In this document: positions 1 through 5,687 of the stretch, piece by piece
How the letters are laid out: each line of letters begins with the position of its first letter
Numbering within the stretch: the stretch's first letter is position 1
From: Dehalococcoidia bacterium
GTDB lineage: Bacteria > Chloroflexota > Dehalococcoidia > SAR202 > UBA11138
Length of the DNA: 5,786 nucleotides
Assembly: GCA_012270625.1 (NCBI GenBank)
Contig: JAAXHZ010000037.1
Coordinates: 1 to 5,786, forward strand
Direction: 5' to 3'
Notes under the pieces: generated by a model
Database searches by the model: none
Told to the model about the DNA's origin: nothing
The model's input: the letters and a program-made list of their open reading frames with translations, nothing else
Made by a program: the position numbers and the translations under genes

Positions 1-258
1 GAGGTGCTCGGAAAGGGCACCGAGAATCTGGAAGGCTACTCTATGAAGGGCGAGGGACACTTTGGTCCTGGTGAGCTGCCCCGCTTCCACAGGGAGTTCT
101 TCGAATTCCCCCAGGGTCGTAAGGAAGACTGGCTCTTCGAGCAGTTCAAGGAGAAGCTCCGACAGTCAGGAGTACCAGGCGAGTCTGACCTCGTGGAATT
201 CGCAACCAACATCAAGGAAGTGCTGGACGAGGGCGAAACCACCTTCGATATTGCCTGA
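1..258 (+). CDS. C-terminal part of an unrecognised protein (5' end outside window)
   Basis: An open frame runs from the window edge to TGA at 256-258, so about 85 C-terminal residues are visible. The sequence is hydrophilic and rich in Glu, Lys and Phe. It begins with a Gly-rich stretch (KGEGHFGPGELPRF, near residues 16-29) and ends in a likely amphipathic helix (LVEFATNIKEVLDEG). There is no membrane segment or signal. I do not recognise a family. It sits 23 nt upstream of the metF-like start on the same strand, so it is probably co-transcribed with the one-carbon genes and could be another folate or methyl-transfer component, but that is context only. The GTG at 4 is an internal codon or an artefact of the window edge rather than a convincing start, because no Shine-Dalgarno sequence can be assessed. 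Coding character is supported by uninterrupted reading and the operon-like spacing. Confidence 0.7.
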   Translation, partial: EVLGKGTENLEGYSMKGEGHFGPGELPRFHREFFEFPQGRKEDWLFEQFKEKLRQSGVPGESDLVEFATNIKEVLDEGETTFDIA

Positions 259-281
259 GTTATCTCTTGAGCCGTCGTATC

Positions 282-1166
282 ATGGAGAATCAATTGCAGA
301 CGTTTTCTGAGTCGTTGAAGTCCGGCAAGTTCGTGGTTACCGCCGAGCTGAACCCTCCCAAGGGCACAGACCTGAGTAGATTGTTCGAGCACGCTGAGGT
401 CCTGAGCGGCATGGTGGACGCCTTCAACCTTACCGATTCCCCAGGCGCGAACATGACGATGGCGCCGATTTCGGCGGCTCATCTCATGCTAGATCGCGGC
501 ATCGAGCCTATCCTGCAAGTAACAGGCCGTGACCGCAATCGAATCGCCCTCCAGGGCGAGATCCTCGCCGCAGGCGCGCTCGGCATTCGGAACATTCTCT
601 GTATGAGCGGAGACCCGCCAGGTCGCGGCGACCACCCTGATGCCGTGGGGGTCTTCGACCTCCAGGCCGAGACACTTCTTGAGGCTGTCAAGGCGATGAA
701 CTCTGGCGTCGACATGTACGGCAACGAGCTGAGGGGGGCGCCCACCATCTTTGCTGGAGCCGTAGCCAATCCCGGCGCCGACGATCTCGATAGAGAGCTG
801 GTCCGCATGGAGGAAAAGGTGCGCATGGGTGCGGCCTTCTTCCAGACACAGGCGGTTTACGACGCAGCCAGGTTCGAAAAGTTCATGGAAACGGCTCGGC
901 GCTTCGACGTTCCCGTACTGGCGGGCATGATCGTCCTGAAGTCGGCGCGCATGGCGCGGTTCCTGAACGACAAACTCCCTGGAGTGTCAGTGCCGGACAG
1001 CATCATCGAAGAGATGGACTCGGCAGAAGACCCCGCGGCCACGGGCATCGCAATTACATCTCGACTCATCCGCGAGGTACGCGACACATGCGACGGCACA
1101 CACATAATGGCTATTGGATGGGAGTCGCGAATCCCGGCAATTCTGTCGGGCGCGGGCCTGGCCTGA
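282..1166 (+). CDS. metF: Methylenetetrahydrofolate reductase (MetF-type, FAD-dependent)
   Basis: This 294-residue protein has the usual length of single-domain bacterial MetF (about 300 aa). It should catalyse the interconversion of 5,10-methylene-THF and 5-methyl-THF in the cytoplasm. Family signatures run in order: TAELNPPKG (residues 20-28), with Glu22 at the catalytic Glu position; NLTDSPGAN (49-57); RDRNRIALQG (83-92); LCMSGDPPGRGDHP (106-119), with Asp111 where E. coli MetF has its FAD-adjacent Asp120; VANPGADDLDRE (161-172); and the FFQTQAVYD strand (186-194). These RDRNR, SGDPP and QTQ-VYD forms match the bacterial/archaeal type found in C1-oxidising and acetogenic pathways. ATG 282 is preferred; TTG at 267 would add five residues (LSRRI) and has no better ribosome site. 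Neither candidate start has a strong Shine-Dalgarno, which suggests translational coupling to the gene ending at 258. It lies 22 nt before the DmdA/GcvT-like gene. The direction in vivo may be 5-methyl-THF oxidation, inferred from that neighbour. Confidence 0.93.
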   Translation: MENQLQTFSESLKSGKFVVTAELNPPKGTDLSRLFEHAEVLSGMVDAFNLTDSPGANMTMAPISAAHLMLDRGIEPILQVTGRDRNRIALQGEILAAGALGIRNILCMSGDPPGRGDHPDAVGVFDLQAETLLEAVKAMNSGVDMYGNELRGAPTIFAGAVANPGADDLDRELVRMEEKVRMGAAFFQTQAVYDAARFEKFMETARRFDVPVLAGMIVLKSARMARFLNDKLPGVSVPDSIIEEMDSAEDPAATGIAITSRLIREVRDTCDGTHIMAIGWESRIPAILSGAGLA

Positions 1167-1176
1167 CTCACTAACC

Positions 1177-1182
1177 GGAGGA
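1177..1182 (+). promoter_or_regulatory. Strong Shine-Dalgarno for the DmdA/GcvT-like gene
   Basis: GGAGGA lies 6 nt before ATG 1189. This fixes the start of the methyltransferase and excludes the upstream in-frame extension, which would overlap metF from 1114. Confidence 0.85.
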
Positions 1183-1188
1183 ACTCGA

Positions 1189-2430
1189 ATGTCGCAAACT
1201 CTGGTAATCGACGGTCTCAAGGATCGAATCCTGCCAATCAACCTGCGGCAGAGCGGAAACAGCGACGCGCAGATGCTGATCTCTACTCGCATACGGAAGT
1301 CTCCCTGGTGGCACATGTCGAAGGCAGCCGGTTGCTGGGCATACACCACGTACAACCACCTCTATCATCCGAGGGCGTACATCAGGCCCGAAGACGGTGG
1401 CCTGATGGCAGAGTATGAGATATTGACCAAGCACGTCAGCATGTGGGACGTGGCTGTAGAGCGTCAGATCCAGGTCAAAGGCCCCGACGCGGCTGACTTC
1501 GTGGACTACCTCATTACCCGCGACGTACATGCGCGCGTGCCGACGATGCAGGCACGCTACGTAATCCTATGCAACCAGTACGGCGGAATCATTAACGATC
1601 CGGTGCTTCTCCGCGTAGCCGACGACGAGTTCTGGTTCAGCATCTCCGACTCGGACCTCCTGCTTTGGGCACAGGGTGTCAACTGCGCCGGCAGGTTCGA
1701 CGTGGACATCCACGAGATCGACGTGTCCCCAGTCCAAATCCAGGGACCCAAGTCTGCGCCCTTGATGGAGAAGATGTTCGGCCCTCACGTCAGAGAGATC
1801 CCCTACTATGGGTTGGTCCACGACACATTGAACGGACACCCTGTCACCATTTCCCGCACGGGCTTCTCCGCTGAGGTCGGGTTCGAGATTTACCTTCACG
1901 ACGCCATGCTGTACTCAGATGACGTCTGGCCGTACATCCTCGGTCAGGGAGAGGAGTTCAACCTCGGCGTGATCGCTCCCAGCCACATCCGACGGCTGGA
2001 GGCCGGGATCCTGTCCTACGGTCAGGATATGGACATCGAGAACAACCCGTTCGAGGTCCGGCTTGGCTGGCAAGTGGACCTCGACAAGGGCGACTACATA
2101 GGCAAAGAAGCCTTGGCCAGGATCAAACAGGAAGGAGTCCAGCAGCGCCTGGTCGGCCTGAGAGTCGGGGGTGAGCCTATCACCTGGTACAACGAGGACT
2201 TTTACATGGTCAAGGACAGCGACTCAGGAGACGACGTCGGTTACGTTACCAGCGCGTTCTGGTCGCCCAATCAGGACTCGAACATCGCTCTTGCCGTGCT
2301 GCCCCGATCACACTGGAGGCGGGGCACGCAGGTCAAAGTCCAGCTCCCCAAAGACGGCATAGTGGACGCACGAGTAGTCCGCGTGCCATTCGTAGATCCG
2401 ACCAAGCACATCCCCAAGACCAAGCTCTAA
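1189..2430 (+). CDS. DmdA/GcvT-family tetrahydrofolate-dependent methyltransferase
   Basis: This 413-residue cytoplasmic enzyme belongs to the aminomethyltransferase folate-binding fold. An N-terminal segment (IRKSPWW, 35-41; TTYNHLYHP, 53-61; HVSMWDVAVERQIQVKGPDA, 82-101) leads into the folate-binding core (NDPVLLRV, 136-143; SISDSDLLLWAQG, 151-163; IQGPKSAPLMEKMFG, 184-198; ISRTGFSAEVGFEIY, 221-235; RRLEAGILSYGQDMD, 268-282). The C-terminal barrel domain covers roughly 330-413. The YNH, WDV-ERQ, SDSD--WA-G, IQGPKS and LSYG-DMD-NPFE pattern resembles dimethylsulfoniopropionate demethylase DmdA more than glycine-cleavage T-protein. The T-protein Asp-Asp after the GG turn is Asn136-Asp137 here. 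Family knowledge predicts methyl transfer to THF, giving 5-methyl-THF; the adjacent metF fits that. The methyl donor is not certain: DMSP, or another sulfonium, methylamine or O-methyl compound. No gcvH or gcvP is nearby. Start chosen from the GGAGGA sequence 6 nt upstream; stop TAA at 2428-2430. Confidence 0.9.
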   Translation: MSQTLVIDGLKDRILPINLRQSGNSDAQMLISTRIRKSPWWHMSKAAGCWAYTTYNHLYHPRAYIRPEDGGLMAEYEILTKHVSMWDVAVERQIQVKGPDAADFVDYLITRDVHARVPTMQARYVILCNQYGGIINDPVLLRVADDEFWFSISDSDLLLWAQGVNCAGRFDVDIHEIDVSPVQIQGPKSAPLMEKMFGPHVREIPYYGLVHDTLNGHPVTISRTGFSAEVGFEIYLHDAMLYSDDVWPYILGQGEEFNLGVIAPSHIRRLEAGILSYGQDMDIENNPFEVRLGWQVDLDKGDYIGKEALARIKQEGVQQRLVGLRVGGEPITWYNEDFYMVKDSDSGDDVGYVTSAFWSPNQDSNIALAVLPRSHWRRGTQVKVQLPKDGIVDARVVRVPFVDPTKHIPKTKL

Positions 2431-2468
2431 GGCGTCGGACTTCATACGAACTCCTATCTCTAAAGGGC

Positions 2469-2488
2469 AGCGTCTGAACCCCGACGCT
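2469..2488. terminator. Weak stem-loop between convergent genes
   Basis: AGCGTC (2469-2474) pairs with GACGCT (2483-2488) across an 8-nt loop in the 56-nt gap between the methyltransferase and MFS genes. It overlaps the MFS stop codon. A competing 7-bp pairing, GCGTCGG (2432-2438) with CCGACGC (2481-2487), is also possible. Neither strand has a T-run after it, so a role as a bidirectional terminator is only suggested by the convergent position. Confidence 0.25.
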
Positions 2489-3719
2489 ATCCCCTGGCCC
2501 TCGCAGCTGGCCTCGTCTTCACCGGGGGCTTGGCCATGAAGACCAATATCATAGATACCAGCGCAGCCCCGGAGAAGCCAAGAAACGCGATCGTGTAGCT
2601 GCCGGTCGTGTCGAAGAAATAGCCGCTGATGATCGGCCCGGCGATTATCCCCAACATCTGAATCGTGGACCTGAAGCCTTGGATAGTCGCGTAGGAGCGT
2701 CGTCCAAAATAGTCGGCAATTAGCGACTGCGGTATTACGGAAATGCCTCCCTGTGAGGCCGAGAACGCGACCAGAATGGGGATAACGGCGGTCACGCTTG
2801 GCGCCCGTGCCATAAACACAATGGACACTGCCATCAGCGCGAGCGAGGCGACCATCACGTAGCGTCTGTTGATGAAGTCTCCAATGGCGCTGAGGCCAAA
2901 CCTGCCAGGAATGCTCATCAATCCGACCGAACCTGCAAGCGCGGCTGCGGTTACGCTCGACGCTCCCAAGTCTATGAAGAACGGCACAAGATGGAGACCG
3001 ATGCCTCCGCTCACCAGGGACCTCGCCATGATCGACAGTGTGAGATACCAGAAGCTGGAGGTCCTCAGTGCCTCTCGCGCTGTGAAATCGTTGGACATGT
3101 CCGGCAGGAGCGGCCTGCGCGTCGCCCCGGATGCGCGCGCCTCTTCCGGCACTGTCCCATCCGGATAGTAACCATACGGCTCCGGCCTGTGTCGCATCAC
3201 CATCGCGACTGGCACACCAAGCACGGCAATGAAAACGCCCACCATTAACGACGCCGGGCGCCAGCCGTAAGTCTCCACGAGCCAGCCCAGCGCTGGTACG
3301 AATAGGCCGCCGATTCCGACCCCCGACCACATGATCCCGAATGCCAGACCCCGCTTGCGGTTGAACCAGTTTGCCACCGCCGCCGTGATCGGAGTACTCA
3401 TCCCCAGGCTGTTGCCGAGCGCGATCATAAACACGTAAACGAAGAAGAAAGCCAGCAGGCCGTCGATGCGACTCATGGCGATGTAGCCGAGACCCATCAG
3501 TGGTATCCCGACTGCGATCAGCCTGCGCGGCCCCACGCGATCCACAGCCCACCCTTCGACTGGACCCAGGAGACCGGACTCCAGCCGCGCGACGCTGAAT
3601 ACCACCGAGATTGTGGTACGGCTCCAGTGGAACTCCTCACCTAACGGAATGATGAAGTTCCCAAACCCGTGGAAGTTGATGCCCGACGCGATCGACATCG
3701 CGGCCCCGCCGGCGACCAC
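2487..3719 (-). CDS. MFS transporter, OFA/monocarboxylate-like (5' end probably lies upstream)
   Basis: This is an inner-membrane secondary carrier of the major facilitator superfamily, 410 residues from GTG 3719 and with about 12 hydrophobic segments. Visible motifs are the loop 2-3 motif GWAVDRVGPRR (56-66), NWFNRKRGLAFGI (118-130) before helix 4, and the central loop HRPEPYGYYPDG (177-188). The second half shows IGDFINRR (279-286) and ADYFGRRSYATIQG (335-348). This pattern matches the oxalate/formate antiporter and monocarboxylate-type subgroup, so a small organic anion is a reasonable but unproven substrate. The C-terminus is short and basic (KTRPAARARG). GTG 3719 is only the most upstream usual start in frame: the frame continues upstream as RIFYGWWIV, a hallmark of the first helix in this subgroup, without a usual start before an in-frame stop at 3800-3798. 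It follows the GGT-like gene on the same strand and is probably co-transcribed with it. Confidence 0.85.
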   Translation of the reverse strand: MVAGGAAMSIASGINFHGFGNFIIPLGEEFHWSRTTISVVFSVARLESGLLGPVEGWAVDRVGPRRLIAVGIPLMGLGYIAMSRIDGLLAFFFVYVFMIALGNSLGMSTPITAAVANWFNRKRGLAFGIMWSGVGIGGLFVPALGWLVETYGWRPASLMVGVFIAVLGVPVAMVMRHRPEPYGYYPDGTVPEEARASGATRRPLLPDMSNDFTAREALRTSSFWYLTLSIMARSLVSGGIGLHLVPFFIDLGASSVTAAALAGSVGLMSIPGRFGLSAIGDFINRRYVMVASLALMAVSIVFMARAPSVTAVIPILVAFSASQGGISVIPQSLIADYFGRRSYATIQGFRSTIQMLGIIAGPIISGYFFDTTGSYTIAFLGFSGAALVSMILVFMAKPPVKTRPAARARG

Positions 3720-3801
3720 GATCCACCAGCCATAGAATATCCTGGGATTGTTTGCGACGTTAGCTGCCAGTGGTCGGGAGCAGATGGCTGCTGGTAGTCA
3801 T
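3720..3801 (-). other. Likely true 5' end of the MFS gene, read through a one-base frameshift
   Basis: Reading the minus strand, ATG 3801-3799 has AAAGG at 3813-3809, 7 nt upstream, and lies 13 nt after the GGT-like stop. It encodes only MTTSSHLLPTTGS before TAA at 3762-3760. The MFS frame, one base away, encodes LAANVANNPRIFYGWWIVV from 3770 down but offers only CTG, ATA or ATC as starts. Skipping one base, for example in the CCC run at 3778-3776, joins the two as MTTSSHLLRPLAANV and onward. This could be a sequencing or assembly indel, a real mutation, or a non-standard start such as CTG 3770. Confidence 0.6.
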
Positions 3802-3814
3802 CGGACAGCCTTTC

Positions 3815-5455
3815 TTAGAAACCGATCGCAGTGCCGTCGCGTCTTGGGTCCGCCCCACCCTGGAATGTCCCTTCCTCGCGGTTCACCATTATGCCCTGCG
3901 CGCCGCCAACCGTTGTAGAGAACGGTTCTGCCAGCTCGATGTTGTGTCCCTTCTCGGCGAGCGCCATACGTACCGGCGCAGGGAAGCGCTCCTCCATGAC
4001 GACCCGACGCTCTTCGAACACGCGGAGCCGCGGGGCTTCAATCGCTTCTTGGACGTTCATCCCAAAGTCGAGCGCGTTCATCACGAACTGGGGAGTCGTC
4101 TGCAGGATGCCCCAGCTGCCAGGCGTACCCAAGCTGACGTGGAACTTGCCGTCCCTGAAGGTCTGTGTGGGAGCGACGCAGAAGTCAACGCGCTTGCCGC
4201 CTTCGAGACGGTTGGGTGCACCCTCTTCTAGATCGAACCAGTGGGCCATGTTATTGAGAAATAGACCGGTGTTGCCGGGTGCGACGGCCGATCCAAATCC
4301 TCCGCCGAGGGTCTGGGTTACTGAGACGACGTTGCCATCGCTGTCCGCAACCGCGAAGTGCGTAGTCATGCCTCCATCGAAGGCGTCCGGACTGCCGGCC
4401 TTTATGGAGCCTGATGGGACCATCCGACTGAACTGCTCGCCTGAGACGACGACGGCGCTGTTGCGGTCGATGCGAACGCGCTGCTGCTCGGCGTAACCGT
4501 CCGACAGCAGCGCGCCGACTGGCGCCTTGACGTAGGCCGGGTCTCCACCCCACTTGATGCGATCAGCGACCGCCAGCTTTACACTCTCAATGTAGAGGTG
4601 CAGCGTTTCAGGATGTTGAAAGATCAGGTCTGAGCCTTCGAACCCCTCCATGATCTTCAGCGTCTCAAGAAGCTGGAACCCGGTCGAGTTGGGCGGAACC
4701 GAAAATATCTCGTAGTCTCGATAGCTTATGCTAATCGGCTCGCACCACTCGGCATCGTATGTCGCCAGGTCCTCTTCAGTGAACTGCCCGCCAAGCTCCT
4801 GCGCGCCCTTGACTATTCGACTGGCAAGCTCGCCCCGGTAGAATTCGTCCTTGCCGCCGCGAGCGATCGCGCCGAGGGACTCCGCAAGCTGTGGCTGCTT
4901 GACCCTCTCTCCAGGTCTCGGTCCGCTGCCGTTCTTGACAAAGATGCCCGCCGACGGAAACATCGATAGCCGGGGCACAGAGTTCCCTATCGATTTGGCG
5001 TTGAAGAAGGTAATCGGCGTTCCGTTGGCAGCGTAGCCTATGGCTGGCTCGAAAAGCTGCTCACGCTCCAGACGCCCGTAGGTCTCATGAAGGGTCAGCC
5101 ATCCAGCGGCGTTGCCCGGCACAAGTGCAGACCGAATGCCGACGTCCTTGTCATTTTCCGTGTATTCCTCCGGATCTGCCGCGGCCGGCATCCGGCCGGA
5201 GAAGTTCAGAGCTCGAACCCTGTCCTCGGCTGCGACGTAGGCGAGCGCAACACCAACTCCGGCTGCTCCTGACATGAACGGCTCGCAAACGTTGAGAGTC
5301 GAGGCCACCGCGACTGCCGCGTCGAAAGCGTTGCCGCCAGCCATCATCATTCGCACGCCCGCCAGCGATGCCAGCGGATGAGCCGAGGCTGCCATTCCAT
5401 TCGTACCTACGGCGGGAGGACGACCTGCTTGGGGGATTACTGACAAGCTGACCAT
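3815..5455 (-). CDS. Gamma-glutamyltransferase-family Ntn hydrolase with an altered substrate pocket
   Basis: This 546-residue protein has the full length of the GGT family, whose proenzymes cleave themselves into a large and a small subunit. Early family signatures include GMAASAHPLAS (20-30), AGGNAFDAAVAV (39-50), the VPGNAAGW loop (112-119) and GGQFTEEDLATY (222-233). The autoprocessing nucleophile is Thr364 in GGMTTHFAVADSDGNVVSVT, giving a small subunit of about 183 residues; Thr382 occupies the position of E. coli Thr409. By my manual alignment, the residues that hold the glutamyl group in E. coli GGT differ: Arg114 to about Ser86, Asp433 to about Trp406, Ser462-Ser463 to Phe425-Cys426, and Gly484 to about Ser447. 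The acyl substrate may therefore not be glutathione; a related acylase or amidase role is possible. No signal peptide is evident, so it is probably cytoplasmic, unlike typical GGT. ATG 5455 has AGGAG 7 nt upstream. The MFS carrier follows, which suggests paired uptake (or export) and hydrolysis. Confidence 0.92.
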   Translation of the reverse strand: MVSLSVIPQAGRPPAVGTNGMAASAHPLASLAGVRMMMAGGNAFDAAVAVASTLNVCEPFMSGAAGVGVALAYVAAEDRVRALNFSGRMPAAADPEEYTENDKDVGIRSALVPGNAAGWLTLHETYGRLEREQLFEPAIGYAANGTPITFFNAKSIGNSVPRLSMFPSAGIFVKNGSGPRPGERVKQPQLAESLGAIARGGKDEFYRGELASRIVKGAQELGGQFTEEDLATYDAEWCEPISISYRDYEIFSVPPNSTGFQLLETLKIMEGFEGSDLIFQHPETLHLYIESVKLAVADRIKWGGDPAYVKAPVGALLSDGYAEQQRVRIDRNSAVVVSGEQFSRMVPSGSIKAGSPDAFDGGMTTHFAVADSDGNVVSVTQTLGGGFGSAVAPGNTGLFLNNMAHWFDLEEGAPNRLEGGKRVDFCVAPTQTFRDGKFHVSLGTPGSWGILQTTPQFVMNALDFGMNVQEAIEAPRLRVFEERRVVMEERFPAPVRMALAEKGHNIELAEPFSTTVGGAQGIMVNREEGTFQGGADPRRDGTAIGF

Positions 5456-5462
5456 GAATACA

Positions 5463-5467
5463 CTCCT
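5463..5467 (-). promoter_or_regulatory. Shine-Dalgarno for the GGT-like gene
   Basis: AGGAG on the minus strand lies 7 nt before ATG 5455-5453, supporting this start. A start here means the protein has no N-terminal secretion signal. Confidence 0.8.
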
Positions 5468-5494
5468 GAATCGCTCTTCTTCTGACAGGGCTAA

Positions 5495-5523
5495 ACGCTA
5501 ATGGGCGTCCAATAGGATGTCAA
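5495..5523 (-). promoter_or_regulatory. Candidate sigma70-type promoter of the GGT-MFS operon
   Basis: A perfect -35 hexamer TTGACA (5523-5518, minus strand) is followed after exactly 17 bp by TAGCGT (5500-5495). That hexamer keeps the first, second and last bases of the TATAAT consensus. Transcription would begin near 5488, giving a leader of roughly 33 nt. The right-hand edge of a 13-bp repeat lies 7 bp upstream of the -35 box. Confidence 0.45.
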
Positions 5524-5530
5524 GCGTGAC

Positions 5531-5543
5531 TCAACGTACTGGA
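5531..5543. repeat. 13-bp direct repeat, copy 1
   Basis: TCAACGTACTGGA occurs here and again at 5653-5665, identical and in the same orientation. This copy sits just upstream of the candidate promoter, so it could be an operator half, a target-site duplication, or one end of a duplicated segment. Confidence 0.75.
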
Positions 5544-5595
5544 GAGATTTTCATAAGTCCCAGATGGATCATCATTGGGGAGGTCAGGGGAGGGT

Positions 5596-5628
5596 CTCAC
5601 TCCTCGGCTCCTCTCCACTCACTCCTCG
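5596..5628. repeat. 11-bp direct repeat with 22-bp period
   Basis: CTCACTCCTCG occurs at 5596-5606 and 5618-5628. The start-to-start distance of 22 bp is about two helical turns, so both copies would face the same side of the DNA. The surrounding tract is purine-rich (5577-5594) and then pyrimidine-rich on the + strand. No coding potential is seen here. Confidence 0.6.
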
Positions 5629-5651
5629 AAAATTGCACTTATGCAATTTTC
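5628..5651 (-). terminator. Perfect 10-bp stem-loop, possible terminator of the UnbV gene
   Basis: GAAAATTGCA (5628-5637) and TGCAATTTTC (5642-5651) form a perfect inverted repeat around a 4-nt loop. On the minus strand it lies 36 nt after the stop of the ASPIC/UnbV gene. The stem is AT-rich, its 3' arm contains TTTT, but no T-tract follows it. A terminator for the upstream minus gene is the likeliest role; it could also be the end of a small repeat element. Confidence 0.45.
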
Positions 5652-5652
5652 T

Positions 5653-5665
5653 TCAACGTACTGGA
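5653..5665. repeat. 13-bp direct repeat, copy 2
   Basis: This is an exact second copy of TCAACGTACTGGA. It begins 2 nt after the stem-loop and closes a 109-bp interval (5544-5652) that contains the 22-bp-period repeat and the hairpin. Confidence 0.75.
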
Positions 5666-5687
5666 CGCATAGCCCGCGGCAATCGCC

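Noticed and set aside
36..482. A 148-codon minus-strand open frame antisense to the first gene and metF
   Set aside because: It spans the junction of two plus-strand genes, has no family features, and mirrors their codon structure.
1114..1188. Upstream extension of the DmdA/GcvT-like protein into metF
   Set aside because: The added residues do not look like the family, and the GGAGGA just before ATG 1189 marks the real start.
1189..2430. Assignment as glycine-cleavage T-protein GcvT
   Set aside because: No gcvH or gcvP is adjacent, and the Asn-Asp turn and YNH / WDV-ERQ / LSYG-DMD pattern fit the DmdA side of the family better. A related non-DMSP methyltransferase remains possible.
2308..3552. 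A 414-codon minus-strand open frame overlapping the MFS gene and the 3' end of the methyltransferase gene
   Set aside because: Its translation is rich in Arg, Gly and His without any domain pattern, and it lies one frame off the clear MFS protein. It is a shadow frame of GC-rich coding DNA.
3770..4496. Two plus-strand open frames (153 and 221 codons) opposite the GGT-like gene
   Set aside because: They are antisense to a strongly conserved family protein, with compositionally biased translations and no recognisable motifs or ribosome site.
5531..5665. Short direct repeats considered as a CRISPR fragment
   Set aside because: There are only two 13-bp copies 122 bp apart with no regular spacers, and no cas gene in the window.
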